From assembly GCA_016288175.1 (NCBI GenBank), contig JAEEYN010000127.1:1-17036 (forward strand): 17,036 bases of DNA, given 5' to 3'. Every line of letters begins with the position of its first letter. The stretch's first letter is position 1. Below are positions 1 to 7,754 of the stretch, in pieces. The notes below the pieces were generated by a model. That model searched no databases. It saw only the letters and a list, made by a program, of their open reading frames with translations, and had not been told where the DNA came from. This stretch comes from Bacillota bacterium. Lineage in GTDB: Bacteria > Bacillota > Clostridia > Christensenellales > CAG-138. The position numbers and the translations under genes were made by a program.

Positions 1-193
1 CCGCGTTCCAATCCGCAACCGGGAACGCGGCGAAGGCGAAGGACGTTTCCGTGCGCTCCGCGATGAGCTCCGCCTCCCGTTCGAGCAGCGGAAGCTCGTT
101 CGTATCCGCCGGCTGGATCAGCAGCAGCTCCGCGCCGGGACCGAAGAAAACAGGGCAGCTGCCCTTTGAAGTTTCAAGCGTGATCTTTTCCAT
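1..193 (-). CDS. alpha/beta hydrolase-fold protein, N-terminal part (cut by window edge)
   Basis: Only the first 64 codons lie in the window, starting at the ATG at 193-191. The visible protein begins MEKITLETSKG and ends FAAFPVADWNA. From memory, this resembles the start of clostridial alpha/beta-hydrolase-fold proteins (putative esterases), where a short beta-rich start is followed by a 'LLLIQP' strand and an 'AF.V.DWN' strand before the nucleophile region. No catalytic residue is inside the window, so the family is tentative. The gene starts 13 bases after the stop of the MATE gene on the same strand and has no clear Shine-Dalgarno sequence of its own in that gap, which fits co-transcription and translational coupling with the MATE gene. 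Confidence 0.45.
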   Translation of the reverse strand, partial: MEKITLETSKGSCPVFFGPGAELLLIQPADTNELPLLEREAELIAERTETSFAFAAFPVADWNA

Positions 194-206
194 ATTTCGA
201 CTGAGT

Positions 207-1595
207 TTACGTGCGCTGTTCCTCTTTCGGTTCCTCCGTTTCCTTCCTTTCGGACAATTCGCGCTCGCGCCGCTTCAGCACAAAAACGAACGCAAGCACG
301 TCGAGCCCCGCGCAGAGCGCCCAGCAGAGCGGGTAGGAAACATAGATCGCCTCGATCGTTCCCTTCAAAGCGGCATAGGTATAGATCCATGTGATCCTGA
401 ACGCGACGGAGCAGACGATCGAGATCACGAGCGGCAGTTTCGCTTCGCCAAGACCGCGGACGCAGCCGCTGACAACGTTCATGAGGCCGCAGAAACCGAA
501 GAACAGGCACATATAGAGCATCCTCGTTCTTGCTGCCCCGATATAGACCGGATCGCTCGTGAAGATCCGCGTCAGGATCGGCGAAGCGAGGTAAATGGCT
601 GTTCCGATCAGTTCCGCGCCGATGAATACCGTCAGCACCGTCGTCGAAAAAACCTTCCGGACGCGGGGATAATTGCCCTTCCCGTGGTTCTGGGAGATGA
701 AAACGACGCTTGCGTTCGCGAAGCCGACGAAAGCTATCGTCATTATGCTTTCGATCTGCGCCGCAACCGTGTTGCCGCCGATCACGCCCGCGTCGAAGCG
801 GTTCACCGCGGCGGAGATCACGACATTGGAGATATTGAGGATGATGCCTTCGAGCGAGGAAGGTATGCCGATCGAAAACACCTCGCGGAGGCCGCGGAAG
901 GCGCGCAGTTTTTTGAATTCGAGCCTCGAGCCCTCGGCCTGCCTCGAAAGCCAGAGTATAAGGCTGCCGGCAAGCAGGACCTGGGATATCACCGTCGCTG
1001 CGGCGACGCCCGCGATGTTCCAATCGAAGACGATCACGAAAACGAGGTTCAGCGCAATGTTGACGGCCGATGCCGTGATCGAAAAAACAAACGGGATCAG
1101 CGAATTGCCCTTCGCGTGGATGAACGCCGTCAGAAAGCCCGCCGTGACCATGAACGGCACGCCGAGGAAATAGATTCTGAAATACAACCCCGCGTCGGCC
1201 ATGAGCTCCTTCGGGCAGCTGACCCAGCCGAGGATGACGTCCGAAAGCAGGATCGCCGCCGCGCTGAGCACCGCGCCGAGGATGAACCCCGTAAGCGGCA
1301 TCGCGTTTACGAGCTCGGAAGCCCTTTTGTCCTCGCCCTTGCCGATCAGTTTTCCCGCAGCAACGGTGATGCCCGCGCTGAGGGACGAAAGCCCGCCGAC
1401 GAGCATATGCAGCACCGAAGCCGAAACGCCGATCGCGGCGATCGCGCCTTCATTCCCGAAGTTGCCGATAACGGCGGTATCCGCGGCGGAAAAAAGGATC
1501 TGCAGCAGCCACGCTCCCATTATCGGCAGCGCGAAAAGCAGCATATTCTTAAAGATCGCGCCGTGCAGCGGATCGATCTCGAATTTCTTTTTCAA
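207..1595 (-). CDS. MATE family multidrug/metabolite efflux transporter
   Basis: A 462-residue integral membrane protein with about twelve hydrophobic segments, the usual length for MATE antiporters, which export cationic compounds using a Na+ or H+ gradient. Seen: an N-terminal 'ADTAVIGNFG' stretch in the first repeat and 'SQNHGKGN' in the second, both matching the duplicated MATE signature regions (D-x-x-x-x-G and A/S-Q-N-x-G), then a charged hydrophilic tail ending EEPKEEQRT. I chose the TTG at 1595-1593 as start. It sits 8 bases after a perfect AAAGGAGGG (1612-1604), whereas the upstream in-frame GTG at 1628 lies inside the promoter and cannot be in the mRNA. The substrate cannot be read from the sequence. 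The partial hydrolase gene follows after 13 bases. Confidence 0.93.
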   Translation of the reverse strand: MKKKFEIDPLHGAIFKNMLLFALPIMGAWLLQILFSAADTAVIGNFGNEGAIAAIGVSASVLHMLVGGLSSLSAGITVAAGKLIGKGEDKRASELVNAMPLTGFILGAVLSAAAILLSDVILGWVSCPKELMADAGLYFRIYFLGVPFMVTAGFLTAFIHAKGNSLIPFVFSITASAVNIALNLVFVIVFDWNIAGVAAATVISQVLLAGSLILWLSRQAEGSRLEFKKLRAFRGLREVFSIGIPSSLEGIILNISNVVISAAVNRFDAGVIGGNTVAAQIESIMTIAFVGFANASVVFISQNHGKGNYPRVRKVFSTTVLTVFIGAELIGTAIYLASPILTRIFTSDPVYIGAARTRMLYMCLFFGFCGLMNVVSGCVRGLGEAKLPLVISIVCSVAFRITWIYTYAALKGTIEAIYVSYPLCWALCAGLDVLAFVFVLKRRERELSERKETEEPKEEQRT

Positions 1596-1618
1596 GCCGC
1601 AGTCCCTCCTTTCAGTCG

Positions 1619-1647
1619 GTTTTACCACGTTCGGCGGCGGATGTCAA
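1619..1647 (-). promoter_or_regulatory. sigma-A type promoter of the MATE gene
   Basis: On the minus strand a perfect TTGACA (1647-1642) is followed by a 17-base spacer and TAAAAC (1624-1619), preceded by TGG as an extended -10. The predicted start, about position 1612, would give a leader of only about 17 bases, just enough to hold the AAAGGAGGG ribosome site. This fixes the TTG start at 1595. Confidence 0.7.
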
Positions 1648-1738
1648 GCCCAGCGGCGCGCCTCCGATGCCGAGACCGCGGCCGCGCCGGAGCCTTTCAA
1701 AACTTTTTCGGGAGAATAAGGAAATTTCCGCGGAAGTA

Positions 1739-1747
1739 TGGTATAAT
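1739..1747 (+). promoter_or_regulatory. extended -10 promoter of the DUF2975-like gene
   Basis: TGG-TATAAT (1739-1747) is a consensus extended -10. No convincing -35 is found 16-18 bases upstream, as expected for extended -10 promoters. The leader to the ATG at 1776 is about 22 bases and contains AGGAGG. The promoter is back to back with the MATE promoter, about 90 bases apart. Confidence 0.65.
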
Positions 1748-1775
1748 GGTTTAAATCCAAACACAGGAGGAAACC

Positions 1776-2438
1776 ATGGAACAATCCAGGAGCCTTAAAA
1801 CGATCCAGGTGCTTGCGAAGATCGCGAAAGTCCTCTCGATGATCGTTTTCGTTTTCTGCGTCGTCGGCGCCGTGCTCAGCACCCTCGCGCTGACCGCAAG
1901 CTTTTTCGTTAAAAACATCGGCATCCGCGGCCATATTTTTTCCGACATCCTCGAAAAGAAGGTCGGCGTGCAGTATTGGGTCGTGCCCGCCATTCTCGGC
2001 GCCTGCGTCGTCTGCACCGTTTGCGAAGCGATCCTCGCGAAGCTCTCCCACAGCTATTTTTCGCGTGAGATCGAGGACGGAACGCCTTTCACCGAAGGCG
2101 GCGCGAAACAGCTCAAACGCACCGGGATCATCATCATCGTCGTCTCCCTCTGCCTCGTGCTTGTTCTCGCTATCGTTTTCGGCGTTATCAAATCCAAGCA
2201 CGCGTTCGATTTTGATGTGTTCAAAGCCTTTGTCGAGCGCCACAGCGACGAAGTGAGCGTCACCGTCCGCTCCGAGCCCGATTTCTCCCTCAGCGGCATC
2301 GGCTCCGTCGGCACCGGCATCATGTTCCTGATCCTTTCCGTGATATTCCGCTACGGTTCGGAGGTGCGCTCCGCCGCCGGCTTCGGCAAGGACGGGATCT
2401 CCCCCTCGGAAGACTCCGAACCCTCGGATGAACTCTGA
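1776..2438 (+). CDS. DUF2975-like four-helix membrane protein
   Basis: A 220-residue protein with four predicted membrane segments at about 21-46, 67-88, 115-138 and 174-192. The segment 'YFSREIEDGTPFTEGG' followed by KQLKRTGI (94-118) and the ending 'IFRYGSEV' match the pattern of DUF2975 proteins, which carry an F-x-x-I-x-x-G-x-P-F-T loop and finish with an I-F-x-Y-G-x-x-L element. The function of DUF2975 is unknown. Many copies are paired with a small HTH regulator (YozG type), but none is encoded here; the gene appears to stand alone. The loop 140-170 between helices 3 and 4 is longer than I would expect, and the tail is Ser/Glu-rich. The ATG follows AGGAGG at 6 bases. A strong terminator lies 18 bases downstream. 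Confidence 0.75.
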   Translation: MEQSRSLKTIQVLAKIAKVLSMIVFVFCVVGAVLSTLALTASFFVKNIGIRGHIFSDILEKKVGVQYWVVPAILGACVVCTVCEAILAKLSHSYFSREIEDGTPFTEGGAKQLKRTGIIIIVVSLCLVLVLAIVFGVIKSKHAFDFDVFKAFVERHSDEVSVTVRSEPDFSLSGIGSVGTGIMFLILSVIFRYGSEVRSAAGFGKDGISPSEDSEPSDEL

Positions 2439-2456
2439 TTCCGGCAATCGAAAATG

Positions 2457-2486
2457 AAAAGGATCGGCTTTTGCCGGTCCTTTTTG
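2457..2486. terminator. bidirectional intrinsic terminator between convergent genes
   Basis: Twelve-pair stem (2457-2468 with 2473-2484, one G-U-type pair) closing a TTTT loop, with AAAA on the left and TTTTTG on the right, so it can stop transcription in both directions. It ends the DUF2975-like gene (+) and the PP2C gene (-). Confidence 0.85.
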
Positions 2487-2507
2487 TTGTTCATTCAGGA
2501 AGAAGCG

Positions 2508-3488
2508 TTATTCCCCGCCCCGGTCGCCCGATGCGGTTTCCGAAGGCTGCGCGCTTTCTTCCGGAGAAAGAGTGATCGGCTCTTTCTGCGGAGAGCTCTC
2601 CCACCTGTTCTTTCCGCCGGGCAGGCGGATCAGCAGCACCGCCGCCGCTGCCGCGATAAGGCCGACGGCGATGATGATCGGCAGCAGCAGCTTCCTTGCG
2701 GCGCTGACGTCGATCACGAGTGCGGTCATATTGTCCCTGCTGCCGTTCGCGTAGGCCCTGTCGACAAGCTTTTCCGCGCGTTCTTCGGCCGTTTCGCTCC
2801 CGCCGAGGACCGAAGCGAGCTCCTCCTCGCCGAGCGCGCCGTAAACGCCGTCGCTGCAGAGAAGGAACCTGTCGCCGTCCGAAAGCCTGAGGTCGGCATA
2901 CTCTGCGGGCTCGAGAGCGACTTCCTCCGGGAAAATGCCGAGATGCAGGCTGAGCTTGTTGCGGCTCGGGTGGGTCTTGAGCTGTTCTGCCGTCAGGATA
3001 CCCGCGTCAACCATCGTCTGCCCTTCGGTATGGTCCTTCGTGAGCTGATAAAGCTTCCCTTCGCGGAGCAGATAGATCCTGCTGTCTCCGAGGTTTGTGT
3101 AGTACAGGCGGTCGTCCTGCAGAAGCACAGCGGTCAGGGTGCTGCCCATCCGGCCGGTATCCCCGCCCCGCATTATATCGCAGATCCGCTCATTCGCGCG
3201 CAGGATCGCCCTGCCGGCCGCGGCTTTATTGGCTTCGAACGAATCGCCGAGCCCGCCTGCGGCATCCGCAAGCACGGAGCAGACCTCGAACGACGCCCTT
3301 TCGCCGGAAGCCTCACCGCCCATGCCGTCGCAGACCGCGGCAAAAAACGGTTTATCTGTTTTTCCGCCGCATGAATCGGCCGAATGCCCGTGTTCGAGCG
3401 GCGCAAAACGGCCGGCCAGCATATAGTTATCCTGATTGTTCTGCCTTCTGCCGGTTTTTGTTGCGGCTGCGCAGGAATATTTCTTCAT
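2508..3488 (-). CDS. PP2C-family Ser/Thr protein phosphatase with C-terminal membrane anchor
   Basis: A 326-residue protein. The PPM/PP2C catalytic domain covers about 1-261 with the expected metal-binding aspartates: D20 in RRQNNQDN, D54 in CDGMGG, D213 in LCSDGV and D252 in SRDNMT, plus GSTLTA (115-120) and GDSRIY (134-139). It should dephosphorylate Ser/Thr targets with Mn2+ or Mg2+, as PrpC/Stp does opposite PASTA-type kinases. Unlike the soluble, roughly 250-residue PrpC, it continues into a membrane helix (about 267-287) and a short Pro/Ser/Glu-rich tail, so the catalytic domain is probably held at the inner face of the membrane. No kinase gene is next to it. It starts 46 bases after the PAP2 stop, with GAGAGGA as ribosome site and no separate promoter seen, so it is probably the last gene of that operon. 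Confidence 0.93.
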   Translation of the reverse strand: MKKYSCAAATKTGRRQNNQDNYMLAGRFAPLEHGHSADSCGGKTDKPFFAAVCDGMGGEASGERASFEVCSVLADAAGGLGDSFEANKAAAGRAILRANERICDIMRGGDTGRMGSTLTAVLLQDDRLYYTNLGDSRIYLLREGKLYQLTKDHTEGQTMVDAGILTAEQLKTHPSRNKLSLHLGIFPEEVALEPAEYADLRLSDGDRFLLCSDGVYGALGEEELASVLGGSETAEERAEKLVDRAYANGSRDNMTALVIDVSAARKLLLPIIIAVGLIAAAAAVLLIRLPGGKNRWESSPQKEPITLSPEESAQPSETASGDRGGE

Positions 3489-3534
3489 TTTGTGATCCTC
3501 TCTTTTGGAAATCGTACGGGCCAGAAGCCGAAAA

Positions 3535-4524
3535 TCACGCTTTTTCCCCCATCTTTTCCCCGGATTTTTCTTTCTTCGCGCCGATCTTCGCGGTGTATTT
3601 GAAAAGCATCGGGTAGAGCGATGTTACTGCGAAAATGACGACGGCGTAGCGCAGCGTGCGGACGATACCCGCCGCGAGCGTTCCGTTGTCGAGGAAGGAT
3701 TTCGGGAACGGGAGCTTAAGAAGGATATTGAGGCCGAGGTAGAGACCGCCGCCGACGAGAACGCGCAGGATCATGCGGATCGGGCAGCGGGTATTTTCGA
3801 ATTTTACGAACTTTTCTTCAAACGGTTCGGTGATCGCGAAGCCGAGCATCATGCCGTACGCCGTGAAGAAATCGTTGCTTTCGCAATAGAAGAAGCCGGG
3901 AAGTCCGCTCAGCAGAAGGATGCCGTAAAACAGCCAGTGGCTCTTGATTTTTTCGCGAAGGAGCGGGATCAGGATGATCACGATTATGCCGATCCCCCAG
4001 CCGGCGAGAACGTCCGTCGGGAAATGCGCGCCGACCGCGACGCGGGAGAAGCCGACGAGCAGCGGCAGCGCGAACGCAAGGATCGTCATCCATTTTTTGC
4101 GAAGGGCGATGCCGATCGAGCCATAGGTCGCAACGGCGTTCGCGGAATGTCCGCTCGGGAAGGAATAACCCTGCGCCGCAACGTCCGTGATCTCCGCGCT
4201 GTTGTCGATCTTGCGAAGGAGCTTGACCTTATCGCTGACCAGATACGGCCTCAGGCGGAGAAAGATATTCTTGATCATCGGGTTCCAAAGGTTCGAAGTC
4301 AGCATGCAGATGCCGATCCGCTTGCCGATTTTTTTATTGTAGCTCCAATAAAAGAAGCCGAGGATCGCAACGAGCAGCAGCTCCTCGCCGAAAATCGAAA
4401 GCGCCGAGATGACGGGGATCGCCCATTCCGGCAGCCGCGCCTGCAGCCACGCCATGAACGAGATCTCCCAATCGAAGAAAAACTTGCTGCCGGCGACGGC
4501 AACAGCGGTATTTCCGAAAAGCAT
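3535..4524 (-). CDS. PAP2-family membrane phosphatase
   Basis: A 329-residue polytopic membrane protein. All three parts of the acid phosphatase signature are present: K85-x6-R92-P93 (KNIFLRLRP), P123-S-G-H126, and S160-R161-x5-H167-x3-D171 (SRVAVGAHFPTD). H126 and H167 are the predicted base/nucleophile pair. Family members hydrolyse lipid phosphates such as phosphatidic acid or undecaprenyl pyrophosphate at the outer face of the membrane. Several hydrophobic segments follow the catalytic core (about 195-325), making the protein longer than minimal PAP2 enzymes of about 200 residues. The last residues are Lys/Glu-rich. Ribosome site AGGGAG lies 6 bases before the ATG. It has its own promoter within the end of the ABC operon and is followed by the PP2C gene. 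Confidence 0.93.
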   Translation of the reverse strand: MLFGNTAVAVAGSKFFFDWEISFMAWLQARLPEWAIPVISALSIFGEELLLVAILGFFYWSYNKKIGKRIGICMLTSNLWNPMIKNIFLRLRPYLVSDKVKLLRKIDNSAEITDVAAQGYSFPSGHSANAVATYGSIGIALRKKWMTILAFALPLLVGFSRVAVGAHFPTDVLAGWGIGIIVIILIPLLREKIKSHWLFYGILLLSGLPGFFYCESNDFFTAYGMMLGFAITEPFEEKFVKFENTRCPIRMILRVLVGGGLYLGLNILLKLPFPKSFLDNGTLAAGIVRTLRYAVVIFAVTSLYPMLFKYTAKIGAKKEKSGEKMGEKA

Positions 4525-4584
4525 TTTTTCTCCCTGTGCAGAAGTCTTTTTGTTTGGGGCTCCGCCCTGCTCTTCTGCGGTTTC

Positions 4585-4613
4585 ATTATACCAAACCTTC
4601 CCGTTTTCTTCAA
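4585..4613 (-). promoter_or_regulatory. sigma-A promoter of the PAP2-PP2C pair
   Basis: On the minus strand TTGAAG (4613-4608), 17-base spacer, TATAAT (4590-4585), with TGG directly before the -10. It begins 10 bases after the stop of the ABC ATPase gene. No terminator separates them, so read-through from the ABC operon is also possible. The leader of about 54 bases contains a small GGGC/GCCC hairpin (4557-4567). Confidence 0.75.
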
Positions 4614-4622
4614 TAGCGTGTT

Positions 4623-5318
4623 TTACGTTTTTTCAGCTTCATCCGCTTCGATCCTGCCGTCCCTCATCCGTATTATCCGGTCGCACCGCGCGGCGAGCGA
4701 AAGATCGTGCGTTACGATCACGACGGTCCTCCCCCCGTTTTTACAGAGATCGAGCAGGATGTCCATGACCCTGCTGCGGTTTTCCGCATCGAGCGAACCC
4801 GTCGGCTCGTCCGCAAGTATGACCGGCTGACCGCAGACGATCGCGCGGGCGATGGCGACGCGCTGCCTCTCTCCTCCGGAAAGTCGGGAAGGCTTCCTCC
4901 GCAGCTTGTCGGCGATGCCGAGGCTCTCCGCCGCTTCGCGTACGCGCCGCCGGTATTCCCGAAACCCGATCTTTTTGTTGTACAGCATCGGCAGACGGAT
5001 ATTGCTGTAAACGCTTTCGCCGTCGATAAGGGCAAAATCCTGCATGACATAGCCGAAATTCGCGTTTCGGAAGCGGCAGCTTTTTCCGCCGCGCATGCCG
5101 TCGATCCGCTCTCCGTTAAGCAGGATCTCGCCGGAATCAGGCCGGACGATCAGCCCGAGCATGTTGAGAAGCGTCGATTTGCCGGAGCCGGACGGCCCGA
5201 CGATCGCGGCGATCTCGCCCCCGCGGATCTCGAGGTCCACGCCGCAGACAGCGTTCACAACGGAGTCCTTTGATGTTCTGTAGCTCTTCGAGAGCCCTTT
5301 CGCGAAAATGCCGTCCAT
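4623..5318 (-). CDS. ABC transporter ATP-binding protein, LolD/MacB type
   Basis: A 231-residue ATPase with every motif intact: Walker A GPSGSGKST (41-49), Q-loop Q93 in YVMQDFALI, signature LSGGE (146-150), Walker B VILADE (166-171) with catalytic E171, and H-loop H204 (VTHD). The short single domain and the 'DEPTGSLD' segment are typical of the ATPases that pair with FtsX/MacB-like permeases (LolD, MacB, BceA, FtsE). Such systems extrude lipoproteins, peptides or antibiotics, or transmit conformational change across the membrane instead of importing solutes. It is the third gene of an operon with two FtsX-like permeases and starts one base after the stop of the second (TAA-T-ATG). Confidence 0.95.
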   Translation of the reverse strand: MDGIFAKGLSKSYRTSKDSVVNAVCGVDLEIRGGEIAAIVGPSGSGKSTLLNMLGLIVRPDSGEILLNGERIDGMRGGKSCRFRNANFGYVMQDFALIDGESVYSNIRLPMLYNKKIGFREYRRRVREAAESLGIADKLRRKPSRLSGGERQRVAIARAIVCGQPVILADEPTGSLDAENRSRVMDILLDLCKNGGRTVVIVTHDLSLAARCDRIIRMRDGRIEADEAEKT

Positions 5319-5319
5319 A

Positions 5320-6516
5320 TTATTCCCCCCTCATGCCTTTAGAAAATTTTGCTTTGAAACGGATAAATTCATAAACGCAGACCGCAAGCACCGCTGCGGC
5401 AATCACACCCGTTGAAACAGCCGTTCTTCCCGCCTCCGCCGCTGAAACCGCGCCGCGCGTTTTTTCCGCAGCGACCGTTCCGTCCGCGAAATATGTGAAT
5501 GTCCATCCGACCGGGAACAGCACCCTGTACCACATGGACTCGACCGCGATCAGATTATAACCAAGTCCGAAGAGCAGCATCCGCGCGAAGATGAACGGCC
5601 CCGGCGCGCCGAAAAGATGATGGATCGAGTATTCGGTCCCCCAGCGGCGGATCGCGCGGGAGATGTTGAGCGCCATTGCCGCAAGCAGGGCAAAGACCGC
5701 GCTGAGCTTGAAAAGGAGCTCCGCATAGGTTTTCATCCTTTCCGTCGAAACGCCGAGCAATTCCTCCGTCGTCTGAACGCATACATACTGCCCTGTTTCC
5801 CTGTGCATCGCCGAAACGAGCTCCGCAAGCTCCTCCCTGTCCGCGCCGACAGCGATCAGATTTTCGTTGATGAATGTCGTGTGGCTGTACCAGAATATCC
5901 TTCGGAGACTTTCATAATCGCGGATAAAGACATACAGCGCTCCGTCGAGATTCTCCGCTGCATAAGGATGAACGGGATGATAGATCGCTGTACCTTCCGG
6001 CACAGCGCCCGTGATTGGGAGCTCCTCGCCGAAGACCGTCACGGTTCCTCCGGCGCTCTCCGCCGCGCCTTCCGAAGCGCAGATGTAATAATCGCAGTCC
6101 TCCGGAACCGCGACAGGCGCGAGATCGACGTATTTGCCGACGAAGAAGACGTATTTCGCGCGACCGGTATCCGCATCCCTCTCGACCGCAAAGCTGCCGA
6201 GCTTCCCTTCCCGCGAAAAGCCTTCCTCAAGCATTGCGCGCAGGGTCCTTCCCGTATACGGCCGCGGCGGCGCATCGAAGGCGACGCGCGCATCCTCCGG
6301 CACGCTGCCGATGCGCAGACCCTTTGTCACTATCATTGAAAGATCCGATCGGCGCAGTTCCTCCTCGATCTCATAGAGCTGCCGCCTCGATTCGGAACTC
6401 AGCGCGCCGAAAAGACCGGGCAGCGTACAGAAAACCGTGCTCGCAAGCACGCTGTAGACGATGAGCCAGACGAGTTCGCGCCGAAAATCGTTCAAAACCT
6501 GCCGTATCAGTTTCAC
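5320..6516 (-). CDS. FtsX/MacB-like ABC permease, second subunit
   Basis: A 398-residue membrane protein with FtsX-type topology: one N-terminal helix (about 14-36), a large extracytoplasmic domain (about 40-265), then three C-terminal helices (about 266-284, 306-330 and 370-390). The segment 'RRWGTEYSIHHLFGAP' after the second helix resembles the cytoplasmic coupling loop of these permeases, which contacts the ATPase. The ATG overlaps the stop of the upstream permease (ATGA at 6516-6513), so both are translationally coupled. The two permeases share layout but little obvious sequence, suggesting a heterodimer. The substrate is unknown; I see no bacteriocin or lipoprotein substrate gene next to it. 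Confidence 0.8.
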   Translation of the reverse strand: MKLIRQVLNDFRRELVWLIVYSVLASTVFCTLPGLFGALSSESRRQLYEIEEELRRSDLSMIVTKGLRIGSVPEDARVAFDAPPRPYTGRTLRAMLEEGFSREGKLGSFAVERDADTGRAKYVFFVGKYVDLAPVAVPEDCDYYICASEGAAESAGGTVTVFGEELPITGAVPEGTAIYHPVHPYAAENLDGALYVFIRDYESLRRIFWYSHTTFINENLIAVGADREELAELVSAMHRETGQYVCVQTTEELLGVSTERMKTYAELLFKLSAVFALLAAMALNISRAIRRWGTEYSIHHLFGAPGPFIFARMLLFGLGYNLIAVESMWYRVLFPVGWTFTYFADGTVAAEKTRGAVSAAEAGRTAVSTGVIAAAVLAVCVYEFIRFKAKFSKGMRGE

Positions 6517-7556
6517 CGCGCGTCACCTCCCCGGAATCGTTTTCGGAGCATGAACGCGCCGCAGGAACAGACGGTCAGCGCCGCAAGAACAAGAATCGCC
6601 GCAAGAGCGGTAAAAAGGCGGACGGTATGGCGCGGCTCGAAGAACCAAAAGGCCTTCACAGCCGAAGCGGTCCCGAAAAAGAGCAGAAGACCCGCCGCGG
6701 CTGTCAGCAGCGCGGTGAGCGCATACAGCCCGATCATGCGCGAAAGCGGCATCCCGAAAAGGCGGCGCACGAAGAGCGGGCGAAGGTTATCGCGGCAGAG
6801 TATCAGCCCGCTGTAAACAATGCCCATTATGAGCGCGAGGACGCCGTAAGCCGTCGGGCGCATATCGACGGAAAAAGGATCTTCATGCGTGAAGCAGTTT
6901 TTGATCCCCTCAATCAGGCCGATCGGTCTTGAGATCACTTCCGCATCGTTTTTTTCGCGCCAGCCGCTTTCCCCGATCAGCGCGATCAGCTCCTCCGTTC
7001 TTTTCGATGATGAAAGAACGATCAGACCCGATACCTCTGTCAGCCCCGCGCGTCGGTTCGCCATCCCGGGCGGGCAGATGAAGCCCATATTCCGAAGCTG
7101 AAGCGGCATCTTCGCTTCATCGTAGACGCCGACGATCCGCAGATCCAGCGTTCCGCGCATGAAAACGCCCTCATCGATATAGGTCCGGGCGATCGGATCG
7201 GAGCTTACGATCACTCCCCTCCCGGCTTCGAAATCCGCGGGGTCCCCGCTTTTGAGGACTGTTTTCAGCCACCCGGTATTATCCCTCACGGCGATCCCTG
7301 CGGCCCCGAGCGGAACGGCGATCATAAGCGAGCCGTCCTCATCCGCAAAGCTGCCGAGCCTGTCCATGAGCTCCGCATACGCTTCATCCATCTGCGCCTC
7401 TTCGCCGATGAAATAATTATGGCTGTCAACTGAAATGGATGTGCAGCCATCGATCGGAAGCTTGAAATACATCGAGTAAATGCTCATGACGCCGAAACCG
7501 AGCGCCGCTTCCATGACCGCGATCATCACCAGGAGCACGGTGTTTTTAAGTTTCAT
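6513..7556 (-). CDS. FtsX/MacB-like ABC permease, first subunit
   Basis: A 347-residue protein: N-terminal helix (about 7-31), extracytoplasmic domain (about 33-235), then three helices (about 237-254, 280-303 and 316-338), and a basic C-terminus RKRFRGGDAR. This is the MacB/FtsX layout. 'LRPLFVRRLFGMPLSRMIGLY' is the likely cytoplasmic loop that couples to the ATPase. First gene of the three-gene ABC operon; GGGAGGGAG lies 4 bases before the ATG. It is transcribed away from the ECF sigma factor gene across a 198-base gap. I could not find a convincing -10/-35 pair for it there, although the AT-rich palindrome at 7612-7631 lies where its promoter should be. Confidence 0.75.
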   Translation of the reverse strand: MKLKNTVLLVMIAVMEAALGFGVMSIYSMYFKLPIDGCTSISVDSHNYFIGEEAQMDEAYAELMDRLGSFADEDGSLMIAVPLGAAGIAVRDNTGWLKTVLKSGDPADFEAGRGVIVSSDPIARTYIDEGVFMRGTLDLRIVGVYDEAKMPLQLRNMGFICPPGMANRRAGLTEVSGLIVLSSSKRTEELIALIGESGWREKNDAEVISRPIGLIEGIKNCFTHEDPFSVDMRPTAYGVLALIMGIVYSGLILCRDNLRPLFVRRLFGMPLSRMIGLYALTALLTAAAGLLLFFGTASAVKAFWFFEPRHTVRLFTALAAILVLAALTVCSCGAFMLRKRFRGGDAR

Positions 7557-7611
7557 TACTCTCCCTCCCTTCGTTCATATGACTGTCTCCGCCGCCTTTC
7601 CTTACACCGGT

Positions 7612-7631
7612 GGGATAAATATATTCATCCC
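7612..7631. promoter_or_regulatory. 20-bp near-perfect palindrome, possible operator
   Basis: GGGAT-A-AATATATT-C-ATCCC reads the same on both strands apart from one mismatched pair. It lies in the divergent intergenic region, 18 bases upstream of the -35 of the sigma factor promoter and 56 bases before the first permease gene. A degenerate second copy of the core (AAATATATT) occurs at 7687-7695, just after the sigma promoter -10. A perfect 8-bp palindrome CACCGGTG (7605-7612) abuts it. What binds here is unknown. Confidence 0.5.
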
Positions 7632-7649
7632 TTTCCTTGCTCCGGCGAA

Positions 7650-7679
7650 TTGACAATCCGCGTCGCGAAGGCTTAAAAT
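7650..7679 (+). promoter_or_regulatory. sigma-A promoter of the ECF sigma/anti-sigma operon
   Basis: Perfect TTGACA (7650-7655), 18-base spacer, TAAAAT (7674-7679). This is a housekeeping-type promoter. I see no clear ECF-type promoter (AAC motif at -35, CGT at -10), so autoregulation by its own sigma factor is not evident. Confidence 0.7.
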
Positions 7680-7754
7680 CAAGCTGAAATATATTTTTGC
7701 GCCGCTGTAATGTTCGCCCGCCGCGGAAGTCATATATGGGGAGGAGGTGGCAGT

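Noticed and set aside
51..1754. A 567-codon open frame on the plus strand opposite the MATE gene, and similar long antisense frames at 2454-3374, 3505-4830, 10824-12122 and 12333-13325
   Set aside because: Their translations are rich in Arg, Asp, Glu and His without domain motifs or ribosome sites. They mirror clear genes on the other strand and reflect GC-biased third positions.
1644..2447. Minus-strand 267-codon frame opposite the DUF2975-like gene
   Set aside because: Highly acidic low-complexity translation and no ribosome site. The plus-strand gene has promoter, ribosome site, membrane helices and a family pattern.
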